A stretch of DNA of 64,000 bases from Phoronis australis (Eukaryota; Phoronida; Phoronidae). The notes beneath the pieces are model-generated. The model saw only the letters and a program-made list of their open reading frames with translations. It did not search any database and was not told the DNA's origin. Position numbers and translations under genes: made by a program. Numbering within the stretch: position 1 is the first letter of the stretch; every line of letters starts with the position of its first letter. Positions 1-32,400 of this stretch are shown piece after piece. The DNA is taken from NCBI GenBank assembly GCA_002633005.1, contig NMRA01000549.1, positions 207,872 to 271,871 on the forward strand. The letters are read 5' to 3'.

Positions 1-1507
1 AACTCCCACATGCAAATTTGATATGCAAATGAGGGAGTACTTGACTACTGCGCCATCTATACATCGACGGAAAAGCTTAAATACCCGTGACTGCGTGTGG
101 GAAGTTGCGATTGAGTGCTCTGAAGTCGATATTTTTAAAGTACAATTACACCATTGTTTAAGGTTGCAAAGTGAGTTTTTTGATATCCTTCTATAGAAAA
201 AGCTTTAATCTCTCTGATAAAACCATCTGTTTCCTTTTAAACGAAACTTAAGTCCTGAAATTAGACCGGGGAAGGAGGCCAAAAACGGCGGTTTAGCTAG
301 TTGTCCCTTCCTGGTTATCTCTTCCTGATAAAATTGAGGTTGCAAGTTGCTGACGGCATCATCGTTGTTGTTCCCAGTGCCTCTGTCATGGTTGAGACTT
401 CGGTATTGTTGTTCTCATTGGCAACCTCTATTCTAAGTTCTTCATTCAATTTCTCCAAATGTCGCTCTTCAGACCACTTTCATTCGCCCAAATGGAACAT
501 GTGCTGCAGAATGTTTTTTTTTATTTGTTTGGAATTGCATGGAGATTTCCTTTAGAAAGTTTGCACACAAATGATAATGGTTAGGCAGGTTGCAGTAATG
601 AAGGAGAAAGAGCATCTTTGTTAAAATTGGTGAATTTTTTCCTTAAATTAAATCCTTTTGTAGCACAATTGTAGCATACGTTGCATTCATTAATTTAGGA
701 AGTTGAGTATTAGTACAAATAATGATTGGCAGATTTCCTGATATCAATCGTTAATTGACTTTCTGTGTAGCTAACAGTGTCAAATCAATCTGGAATTACT
801 TTTTCAGATCTACTGACAAAATCATGAAAAAGTGATGTCACGTCTGTTGTACTAATTTTGTTAAAGTGACAAAAACCTCCCAGTAAAACCAAAGCAGGAA
901 ATAAGCTTACGAACAGAAAAATCATTAAGCCATGTATCAATATGAAACTGTGAGTTTCACTTCTGAAGATCATAGCATTATAGTACTAAATGATTTTTGC
1001 TTACTCGATGATATCAGTCTTAGTTTTTAATGGTTTTAGTTGTGGGAGATTTTGTGTCACTTACTTTTTTCACAATCACAAGTAATATAACTTCGTACCC
1101 ATGCAACAAGTATCTATGATGCATGAGGCATTTGGAATATTGCAGCGTTATGTCAAATGCTTCTTTAAGCACCAAACATCATTGTATTGAAGATTCTGGT
1201 GTACGTAACTGCAGAAACAGTTGTGATTCAAAATGAAAATAAAAGTGTGTGTTCAGAAAAAGAGCAAAAATACAAGACTGGTTAAAAGTGATCATGTACA
1301 GTGTACTCTGACAATGATCAGAGTTGCTGATACTGAGGTGGAGAGACGCAACAGAGGGAGCTGTTACTGTGTCTTGGCTCAGATTATTAAACAACCAAGT
1401 CCATGAAATGTTAAAAGGACAAGAGTAAGAAAGGGTGTGAAACTGAAAGTTTGGCTTCGATGTCAATTTGGCATTATTCTCTTTCCTTCAAGATGTAGCA
1501 GTTCTTC
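1..1507. other. 5' flank of MCM8
   Basis: No confident gene is seen. A pyrimidine-rich stretch with AG at about 1485-1500 just before the MCM8 ATG suggests that the first coding exon begins at an acceptor, so an untranslated exon probably lies upstream. Positions 2-38 hold two octamer-like ATGCAAAT sites inside a short hairpin (ACTCCC/GGGAGT). On the minus strand around 330-470 a short open stretch reads like a charged helix, beginning WSEERHLEKLNEELR. It is bounded by stops and has a diverged relative near 46.65 kb, so it is more likely repeat-derived than a gene. Confidence 0.4.
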
Positions 1508-21628
<20,121 letters not shown>

Positions 21629-22110
21629 GTGCGCACGCACATTACAATAGATGTACATGTCCCTGATGTCCTGTAGCGTACTACGCAATCAACATTATTG
21701 TGATGGACAGGAATATGGCGTTAGGCAACACTTGTTGCTTTTTTACATACCATGAAATGTGGGCTTTGTTAAGCAAGTTCATTTGGTAGAGATAGAGACT
21801 GAACAGTATTTGTGAGCTGTGTACATAGTGGCTCACGTACAACTGTCCTCAGTGTTGAACTGATCTTGTGGAAGGATGTGTACATGTTCATAGTGCTGGA
21901 AGATTTTCTTATGATAAGTTGTAGACATTGCTCATCAGTTGTTATGTTGTTGATATGATTTTAATATACATATGTTATTCAAATTTGTTTAATTTATTTA
22001 TTATTGTGATATTTAAAATGAGGGTGGCCTCTTCAGTGATAGCACTGCTTTCCAAGAGGGCCCTCAACAAGAAAAATAGTAATATAATACAATGAAGTAA
22101 TAAAATAACA
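21629..22110 (+). other. MCM8 3' UTR and candidate polyadenylation region
   Basis: The stop codon is at 21626-21628. The first AATAAA seen downstream is at 22099-22104, but it lies beyond a LINE-like tail, so the true cleavage site may be earlier and use a variant signal. Confidence 0.35.
21984..22075 (-). mobile_element. LINE-type 3' tail fragment (minus strand)
   Basis: Read on the minus strand, GTTGAGGGCCCTCTTGGAAA leads through a short hairpin region to CCACCCTCATTTTAAATATC and then an ATAATAAATAAATT tail. This layout resembles the 3' ends of CR1/RTE-like non-LTR retrotransposons. No reverse transcriptase remains, so it is a severely 5'-truncated copy. Confidence 0.4.
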
Positions 22111-24880
22111 ATGAAATATACGTAACAAAGATACAATTAAAACAGTTAAGGTTAATGTCAGAATTTTTTGTGGTTACATGATTTTTAGTGTACATTTTCT
22201 TGATAACCCATTGTTGCATTTCAAGCAGGGAAATTGCCTGTGCAAATCAAATAAAAAATACCTTTCAGTGTAGATTTTTTAAAACAGTTGCTTTTTGATG
22301 CCAGTGAGTTTCAATGAAATTGAATTCAGTGAAACGAGACCGTCACTTTCTTTCTAAAAATAGAATTCGTGTAGATGATAATTAAATGCTAATAAGTGTG
22401 TTTTAGGGTCGCTGTTCTGGGCTTAGTCTGTTATTTGACTGTTAATTGACTGTTTTACCTGGCATGCCCTGTGATATCTGACACCAGGTCCCGGATGTAC
22501 TGCAAATTCCATGATCTTTTTTAGAAAAAACATTTGCAAAATGCCATCATTTGGCTACATAATTAGCATAACAAATTTGCTCAAAAAAAACATCTGAACT
22601 ACTAAGGGTAAATGCCCGATGTGCGAATTAGGAGAAGCTTAATATGCCATTTTGGGTACTTTTTCAACTAGTCCTTGGCACCTCTATAATTGACGTGAGT
22701 ATCTCCCACCTGCCTAAGTTTGTGAATGGGCTTTGCATCGTCCATATTAAAACTTCGCCTGTCAAACACCAGTAATATTTTATTAATTCGATTAGTTTTT
22801 CTAATCCAAAAATATGATGGGATAAAAGAAAATTGGAAAAAAATAAGAAACTGATATTTGGGAGGCAAATATTCCAAAGTAGAGAACTTTTGTTGAGCTT
22901 TTGTTAGGATTTAGCCGAACATAGTTGTGCATTTCCCTATAGTTTAAGTTTGCAAATTAACTAAGAAGCACAGATTTATTTGAAAATCAGTAAATAACTA
23001 TCTGGTAGATCAGTATCCAAGTTCAAGGACATTCCAATGGGTTACTCTTTATGCAACAGGCTAATACAAATATCGAATAATTTAATAGAGTTTAAGAACG
23101 TGCCGGGTATACGTAATTCAAACCGGTCACTCTACGTAACAGGTTATGAAAAAGTCTGTGAGATAATTCCAATGCGCAAAATCGCTGAAACCTAGAACTG
23201 GAGGGCAATACACGGCGCTTAGAACATTTGATTCCGACTAGAGTTGGTCATCAAAATAGATGGCCGAACTCAGCATGTGACGTGGTTGGGTGCGAAGCCG
23301 AAGGAAGAGGTGCAAACCTGGACTTCAGTCATGGATGTTAACTACTACCCTCATCACATGAAAAACCTGGTTACACTTCACGCTATATTAGGATAACTTT
23401 TTGTCATACATTGTCATACAACTATCCTTCACTGGAAAGGAACAAAAAGAAAAAATATCGATTTTTGTAGATGTTGCTAGGGGTAGTGTTCAAGGTAGTG
23501 CGTTAGTCTGTGACTTCTTGGCTCCTCTTAAAGCCGAGTATACGTGAAATGTGTGTTGACGGAACTGATAGTTGGGTAACACAGGAGCGAAACATTAGTT
23601 TATTGAAATCGACATTTCTGAGTTACAATGCACGATACACTGACAAAAGCTAAATGACGTCAAACTACATGTATGTGTCTATGATGAAGCATATAACTCA
23701 TTGCCCTCAGAGATGCACAGCGAGTTTGGTTGAACAAATGTATATGCATCATTTGGCAATTGAGTACCTTACTGAGCCTTACGAAATGCTATTACTTGTC
23801 ACAAAATATCAGGCACCCAAAGTTTTTTTTTTTAAGATTGTGTCAAACTCTAGAAAAATGGCCAAATGTGGCGAATTTCGTATCTGTAAATGGCTGGTTG
23901 GATTTATTTGAACTTTCAGATAATATGCCTTATGCACTGTACTCCAAAACATGGTTAAGGAATTGTTTTAAGATGTTCCATTTTTGTATGAAAAGCGATC
24001 AAAAATTAGTGCTTTTGTTTCTATGAAAAAATAAAAGTTGGATAAAACAAGCGATATGGGCATGGTGTGACTATATGCACTTAAATGCATTAAAACAATT
24101 TGGAGGGCATAACAGCATTATACTACATGAACCCCTCCCATCGCACGCGCCTTCTTTCTAGTTACAAATGACCACAAAGGTGTCGAAAATACTAAAATAT
24201 TAGGGTTGGCCGGTTTGCTACTAGTTCATAATCTTTCTTGAGTACTTTAATGAGAGCTGACAATATTAATTTACAGCGATTGAAAAACACTTTTAGTAAA
24301 AGAGCAGTCAGTTGAAAAAAGGACAGGTAATATATAAATTCACCTTGCTAAGGCGGACCCCAAGTCCCGGGTAAAAAGCCTGATACATTGCGAAATTTCA
24401 GTGACCTGCTTAGTGCGGCCACTACATTAATGTAGTCAATAGTGGGTCGTCAGTTAGGTCGTAAGTGAGTGACTGGTGGGTGGTGACGTGCACCGGGGTT
24501 TCCATCGTTTCATCACAACATTTAAGACATGAACATCTGCCGTGACATATAAATATAGAATTATAAAGTACTCCAGAAGTAACGAGCGAGAGTGTCATAT
24601 TCCACATGTGGATTTGAAGCCACAAGTCGAGCACGGTCTCTGCGGAAGACTTAAAGCCTTTTGGACTGCCTGGTGTTAGATTTTGTTGTGAGTTGCATGC
24701 CTAATCAGTTGTCTGTACTGATTTCCATATTCATATTGTGTTGTAAGTCTATTTTGACTTCGTCTCTTGTCACAGTCTGGACATTCGCGGACTTTACTAC
24801 TTTATGGGCGCGTGTTTCAGTACTCGTCATAACGAAATAACGGCTACAATGAGATAATTACGCTAGTAGTTAAGGCCGAC
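22111..24880. other. Intergenic, no gene seen
   Basis: AT-rich sequence with only short unrelated open frames (under about 100 codons) and no recognisable protein domains or long repeats. Confidence 0.5.
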
Positions 24881-25330
24881 GTACCCACGGAGCCCTCGTC
24901 CACCATAGAGGGGTGATCTGAAGTCACCGTGACCAATTTGGGCCCGCGGTAGCCGCCGCGCGCCAGGCAAAATCTTGAACCAGATTGTTGTTCGGCGCGC
25001 GCCTCGTTACTCGGCCTAGTCGGCTAAAGCAGTGCCGACTGCCAGGCGGTGATGCAATAGAAACAGAAACTTGGGCGATCAATGGTAGATTTTTTTCTGA
25101 TACAGGCCATGCCCGCGAACTCGGCCAAGAAAGACACGAAATGACATTCGTTTTTTCGTATATCGAGGATTCTTTGACGGATGCGAAAAGGAGTGAATTC
25201 ACGCACTAGCCTTTTTGGCGCCCGAAACAGGCCCTGTGATGAGCCCCGCCTCTCTGCAAGACTATGTATATACTTCATCTAGTCGCCACTAGTCGGCCCG
25301 GGGCCCCCGGCCTGCCAATCGTACTGATCA
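24881..25330. promoter_or_regulatory. CpG-rich block upstream of ABCB10
   Basis: Local GC and CpG density is clearly higher than in the surroundings (GGCCCGCGG, GCCGCCGCGCGCC, CGGCGCGCGCC). Such a block upstream of a housekeeping gene is consistent with promoter-associated unmethylated DNA. No transcript start can be fixed from it. Confidence 0.35.
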
Positions 25331-25679
25331 AGGCACTCACAATTACTAAATGTAAATGGGCAAATGGGTACATGCAACTGGTGCATTTTGACACTTGACC
25401 ACATTTTGACTCGACGTTTTCAGTTCGGCAGTGCATGCTATGGTTTGCTGTTTTTTTGTTTTTTTTTTTACAAAAATTCAGTGCTCTGAATAGCTGCGGA
25501 GGCTGAGCAGAAATGGTTAACATGCATGTCTTACTGTTATTGAGCACTGCACGAGAAAATTCGCTTCCAAAATTTTTATTGGGTGTCCGCTGGGGTTGCT
25601 AATTACACAGTTTGCTACATCATGTAAATAGTTTGTTTACAGCCGTTCAGCAGGCCCCACTCGGCGGCCTGTCGGCTGG

Positions 25680-25852
25680 TAAACCTATTCTGATAATGTT
25701 ATTATTTCTGAGCACAACAAGATGGCTGCGCCCATCGTTGAAGTCAGTTGGCCGACAGAATCTATTTAAAGTTCTTAATTAAACAATATTTATCTGTCGG
25801 TCATGTGTAAACAGTTGCGTGGAAGAAAATAATTGTGGAAGAGAATCGAGGT
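25680..25852 (+). promoter_or_regulatory. Candidate ABCB10 promoter and untranslated first exon
   Basis: CAAGATGGCTGCGCCC at 25719-25734 matches the YY1-type element often found just downstream of start sites of TATA-less genes. A possible donor, ATCGAG followed by GTGCGT, follows near 25850. The ABCB10 coding exon opens at an acceptor (26363), so an upstream untranslated exon is required; this is the best candidate. Confidence 0.35.
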
Positions 25853-26363
25853 GCGTTTTTACACTTACTGCCTTGCTCTGTATTGTTAGTAACCAGTCCC
25901 GGCTTTACTAGGGCGGCTTGTGCCGGGTTGTGCGCTGTGGCTGTCCTGGGATGGGGCTTGGCCTGAGCAACACCAACGAGTAGTCGTGGCCTTCAGACAT
26001 ACACGAGCGATATTGCCTAATACCAACCCTAACACAGAGTCTGTGAAGTTTACTAAAACAAGGCGGTATGAGAAACAGACATTCGTTTTGCCCATCTTCT
26101 TACCATACCATAAACACTCAGTTTATGGTACACAGTTCACTGTGGCCTTTAAAGTGGCTACAGTAACCCTGCCTTCCATCAATAAGTAACTTGATTTAGA
26201 CGACTTACTGCAATCTGTTACTAACCTATATGGAAGGTGCCTCTTTGGAATTTAGTGTGTTAGTCTAAAACTATATTCACAAGGCTGTGATGTGAACAGA
26301 TACGCAGAAGTGCGTGAGAAATCCTGTCTACACTTTTGATGTCTTATATCCTTTACTTTTCAG

Positions 26364-26462
26364 CCAGCCTGCCTTTGATGATTTTGTTGAAGCCCTGTCC
26401 TGGGAATGCATTCATGTGACGGCATATAGCCAAGAAACTAAGTGCGTTGGTGACATAACAAG
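26364..26462 (+). other. ABCB10 5' UTR part of the first coding exon
   Basis: A good acceptor (CTTTACTTTTCAG, AG at 26362-26363) precedes 99 nt of leader ending AACAAG before the ATG. Confidence 0.55.
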
Positions 26463-29400
26463 ATGGCAACTTTAGTGCTTTTTCTAAAACATTCAGGATC
26501 TCTTAATCATTTGAAATCTACTTGTGTCAGGCTGTCAAGCCCAGGTGTACAGTATCGCCATGTAAGACAGCTTGTAACATTTAACAAAATATGCCATAGA
26601 AACTTGAAGCGTGTTAATAAGTCCGTGATTGGATATATGACACGAGATGTTCCGAGGCGAAAAGTATTTCTCAAAGGTGATGCCCCAGAGAAGGCAGTGA
26701 AGTTATCGGCAGCGAAGCACAGTGATGTAACACGTCTGATGCGATTGGCTAAACCAGAGAGATGGAGATTGTTAGGTACTCAGCTTCTTATTAAGCTTTG
26801 TTTCATAGTTTTTAATTTCTGCTTCGAAATGAAGATTTTTATGGAGAGTTTGTTGCTGCTGACAGGTGGTCTTTGTTGGATTCAGAGTCCTCTTGCTCAT
26901 CTCAGGTTAAAAGGTATAATCAGTAAGTGCCTGTGTTTTCTGATATGAGGGAATTTTTGCAATGGGATTAAAAATGCACGTCGCGTTATGCATTGCTAGA
27001 TCAACTACCGATATCAACTTTCCATGCGGTTTCACTGTGACTAGCTTGAATAAAGGGCTGTGATGAATTATTTTCTTAACTCAATACAATGATAAAACTG
27101 TTTTCAAATTTTGCTACATATAATAAACAACTCTGTCTAAAGGGTGCAAACCATGTCATTTTAGAATGTGAACATTTCTGATTAAAAAAATGCTGATGAT
27201 GCCGAGTCTCTAGACCAGTGGAAACTGATTTTAACCTCGATGCAATTTTTTATTATTTGAGGGAGGGTTGGGAATGGTGGGGTTTTGAATGTTCAAAGGA
27301 TGCTTAGGCCGATATTTGCCCCAATAATGGAACATTGATTGATTTTCTCTTACATGTGCAGTGTTTTATATGGAGTTGTCATCTGTGGGCCCAATTCTAT
27401 ATGAAATGATTACTGCATTCAGTCTGTGACAATGAAATTGCAGTGTTAATAAAAGAATGTGACCTTGGTTTTGATTTATATGGTAAAGTATCGCCTATTT
27501 AGGATACAATATGTTGAACGAGTGTAATTTTATTTTCTCTCCTCGTAGCATCACACTGTAATGTTGAAGTTCCTTACTGTAGCTATCACCAAACATTATT
27601 TTAAAAAATTGTGCGTATTCACAGCAATGTTAGGAGCCATAGAGAAATCAAAAGGACAATTTTGCCAACCATTTTGTCCGAAATGTGTGTGATTTTATGG
27701 TAGTTTGACTCATCATGTTTTACAGTTGATAGCAATACAATAATAACTCTGATTAAGACTGCAGTGATGTCACGACTGAAGTTGATCAAGATGGTGAAAA
27801 TGTTGATTCCATTGATACTGATAGTGAGGACTTATTTCAGTTTGCCAATTGTCTTCATACAGAAGGAATATTTGCAGAGCTTTGTTGATGCTAATGATGA
27901 TGTCAATGGTAAAAACTCTTTGTGTTTTTTACAGGCGCAGTTGGTTTACTTCTGATCTCCAGTGTAACTACAATGGCGGTTCCATTTGGAATGGGCAAGA
28001 TTATTGATATTATTTACAGCGGATCATCTGGTCAAGCTGATGACCAGATGATGACCAGACTACAGACAGTGGTCACCATACTGTCGGGGGTCTTCTTAGT
28101 CGGGGCTGCTGCCAACTTTGGACGAATTTACCTGATGAGTACTTCAGGTATGTATAAAGGACAGGATGTCACCTGATGAGTAGCTCAGGTATGTATGAAG
28201 GACAGGATGTCACCTGATGAGTAGCTCAGGTATGTATGAAGGACAGGATGTCACCTGATGAGTACTTCAGGTATGTATGAAGGACAGGATGTCACCTGAT
28301 GAGTACCTCAGGTATGTAGAGGATGAAGGACAGGATGTCAACAATTTGATACACATTGTACACACTTAAGATTGAGGTTAAGGGATCTTTAAGTCTAATA
28401 AATTGTTTCACTCGTTAAATTTACTGGCACGTTCATTTTCATTAAGTGGGTCCCAGGTTAGGACTGCTCACTCTACTTTCCGTTCAACTTGGCTGCTCAC
28501 ATTATAATTTGTAGGTGCTATCTCAGCTTAAGGGCATGCTCAAGTTCCAATTACCTCCTTTTTTATGGATCTCCCTTAATTTTTGTTTAATAACTGTACA
28601 ATTATTTAGCTGTGATTTCAATGAAGCATTGCTGTTTCTTTTAAATGCTTATTAGTCTTTCTGTTTTTGCATTCTGTTATCAGTTCTCATTATTACAGGT
28701 CAGAGAATCATTCGCACTCTAAGGAACAATCTGTTTTCCTCCATCATGAGACAAGAGGTAGCATTCTTTGATAAGACTAAGACCGGCGAGCTCATCAACC
28801 GTCTGTCGACAGACACTTCACTCATTGGTCAGTCAGTCACTATGAACATCTCTGATGGACTACGGTCGGCAGCACAGGCTGTTGGAGGACTGTCACTTAT
28901 GGTAATCATTTCCCCCACACTGCATCATTTTTATTGTCAACAAAGGGAGTGGAAATACTGACTTAGCCTTTCCAACTTGGCCCTTGGCTAAATTGTATTG
29001 CAACTGATACTACAAAGTTTATAACAATGAGCATAAGGTCTGAGATTTTATTTTTGTTTGCATTCTAACAAATTATTATTGCTTTATCAGTAGTTTGTTC
29101 TGGGTTTCAAAATAATGTAAGATGTTTTGAAACCAGGAACAAAGTAACATGAGAATTTGCGTTACATGGTGCTAAATTAGTGTTCTTAAATTTTCAACTC
29201 ATAAAAAATTAAAACACCGTACCTGTTATTCAAGCAATATTTGCGTGGCTGCTTTGTTTTGTCTAATTGTCTCAACTGTTGAATCGTCTATTTCTTCTTC
29301 ACTGTCTTCTATTACAGTTCTATGTCTCGCCAAAGCTGACATTTGTAGTCCTGGGCATTGTCCCTCCTGTTGCCATCTGTGCTGTCCTCTATGGGCGCTA

Positions 29401-32400
29401 CGTTAGAACTATCACCAAGAAGACTCAGGACTCGCTTGCTGCTGCAACCATAGTAAGGAATGGTTTTGTAGAGGATTGGAACTTAGTTTTGCCAGCTTAG
29501 GGATTTTGTTTATTAACATAAATAAGGTGGTGATGCAGTAAAATTAGATGCATGAAGACAATTGTGTGTTGCAATGTTACATCAAACCTTTCATTTCGTT
29601 TTCTGGCTATTCAGTAGGAAATGTTTCAACTCCCTTTTGGGGTCCTTGGCTTGAAAAACTTGATGACAACGAGTGAATCTCTCTTGAAAGCCAGTTTTTG
29701 TCAGTGGCTGTTTGGAAATGTGTCACTGCATGGGACAAGTGAATATGAGTGTATTTTGAAACATAACTATGGGCTGAGTGATTAGTAAGTTCTCGGATCA
29801 TTTGTGTGCTTTCTCAGTATATCCATTTTATCATGCAGCCAACATATAACTTATTTCTGTGTCTGTTGTGACCAAGCTAGAGGTTGGTATAGGTGGCCAA
29901 TAGATTTTAGAAATCATATTAAAAGACAAAAATTGAATAACTGCTGTTTACAGCCTTAATTCAAACAAAAAATGATGTCTAAATCAACACTGCTTGGAAG
30001 ATTTTAATTAAGTTTACAGACTTTGTTTGTACACCAGACTGAGTGCTCAATTTCGTCCATTTACTTGTTAAATACTGTCTGTTTTCATCGAACATCTAAC
30101 ATCTGAAGTCACTCACTTTGAAGTCACTTACTTTCACTTTAAAGTTACTTTCTTGTAAGTCACTTTGTAGTCACTTTCAAATCACTTACTTTCAAGTCAC
30201 TTTCAAATCACTTTCTTTCAAGTGCATTACCTTCAAGTTACTTAGTAAGTTGCTTACTTTTTAGGTAGCTGAAGAAAGAATAAGTAATATCCGAACTGTT
30301 CGTGCCTTTGCTAAAGAAGAAAGTGAAGTTGTGTCTTACCAGGCAAAAACAAAAGATGTTTTGCTGTTGACTTACAAAGAAGCTTTAGCTAGAGGATTAT
30401 TCTTTGGAACAGTAAGTACAGAGCACATTTTTGTAGTCTCCTGGGAACTCACTTAATGCAATACTTGAATTGCTTTAAGTGATTATGCTGCAACCTTTGG
30501 TTGTTAGTCAGTGTTTGTACTTGTAAGCGGATCTTTCGTATAGTTTTATTTCATTAGGTCAAATTTTAAGTTTATTTGACAACTTGTTATTAATTAATAA
30601 AATGCTACACTGATTTGTGACTTCTAATTGACATCTAATGGATAAAATATTGAATAGTTGCTGCTCAATTTTAAAAGCTAATGTTGAAGACTCAAACGAC
30701 TTGAAATTCGTTTGCCAGAAGGTGTGTTGGCAGCTATAAAATCTCATAGCCGTGGAGCCAATCTGGGGTGCTTTTAACCCTTATCCTGCTGACACCCTTG
30801 TCAAACTAATTCCCTTGCGTGCTGAGGTAAGTAGGTCTGACACCACAACAGCTGTATGTTGGGCTGTTATGAAGGTCATTCAGTTTAATGACATAACATT
30901 GTTAAAAATGAAAACTTGAATGGGGAATGTTAGCGGTGGTCAGGATAAGAGTTGTTCAGTATTTAATGGAGATTTTAGCTATGTCATCTTTATCATAACC
31001 AAAATATAAATAAACCTGTGAAGCTTCAAAGAGGCAGTTAGTGGTTTTTTATTTTGTGTTTTTAGTTTTGACTCGAGATAATGCCTATCGTCAACTGATT
31101 CTAGGTTTTTAATATCTTGTCTAAATAAATACATCTTACTAATACTATATTCTGTGGACCATTCCATTGATGATAAAGGAATTTCAAAATAACATAGATT
31201 TAGTCAAAAGTATCTGTCTTTATATCAATGCTGTTGTAAAAACTTTTTTGGAGAATAGAATTTTTCATTTTGTGGGCAATATGTTTCTTTTTGTTTGAAA
31301 CATAAAAATTTAGAATTTGTTTCAATGGGTTTCAATTGTTGTGTTTTATTGTGTCCATTTGATAACAAATGGATCTTATTTATTAATCTTTCTTAATTTT
31401 GATTAAATTTTGTTCTTTTTGATATGTTGTTGTTGACCTTTCCCTAGGCTGGTCTGTCTGGTAACCTGATCATCTTGGCTGTTCTGTATTATGGTGGAGG
31501 AATGATGAATGAGGCCCATCTGACTGTGGGAGACTTGACCTCGTTTCTGCTCTATGCTGCATACATAGGCGTGTCCATTGGCGGTTTGAGCTCCTTCTAC
31601 ACAGAGATGATGAGGGGCCTAGGGGCCAGCTCCCGGCTCTGGCAATTGATGGACAGACAACCGGCTATTCCTGTCAACTGTATGTAGAGTACAGAAGTGA
31701 TGATATTGTACAGTGTCTAGGATTAAGTTTACAAGCAGTATTTTACCATGTCCATGTATATTCACAAGTAGTATAATTGTACCATGCTCAGGATTAAGCT
31801 TACAAGCAGTTCTGTGCCATATCCCAGATTAAGCTCGCAAGTGGTATTTTTATGCACTCACATATAGGCCAAAACAGCTTAGTTGGTTCAGGTGTGCACC
31901 ACAATTGGCATTTGACCCTGTCTTGCTACTTCAAGAAAAATGCACTTGCTCCCATTGATTTTATTCAAGATCTCAAACTTATTTTTGAAAAGTTGACAGT
32001 CACCATCTCATCAATTTTCATAAAAAACACAGACCTGAACTAATTAATTTTTGGCCTCGTATGTGCTTTCTGCATCCCAGCGTGCGATGTTTGCTGCAGT
32101 ATTTCTCAAATCCCTATAAGATCTTTAGACTTTGGTTAGTGTGGTCTTTTAGTATGTATGGCAGGGATGGAGGATGACCTTCGGACTAACTCGGCTACTG
32201 CTGTGCCTCCTATAGGAGTTTTATTGCTTTGTGTTTCCTTTAATTTCTGCTAAGTCCCTCAATGGATCTTTACGAAACTTGACAGATGTGTTTGTGTCAA
32301 AGATGGGATCATGTCTCCCAACAATTTTTGGACGACTCCATTATTCATTTTGTGCACCCCTGAGTCGTATTTTTAAGTATCTACAAAACCCCTTAGAGAA

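Noticed and set aside
301-555. 84-codon plus-strand frame and an antisense charged stretch near 330-470
   Set aside because: The antisense stretch looks helix-like but is bounded by stops without convincing splice signals, and a diverged relative exists at 46.6 kb. Treated as repeat.
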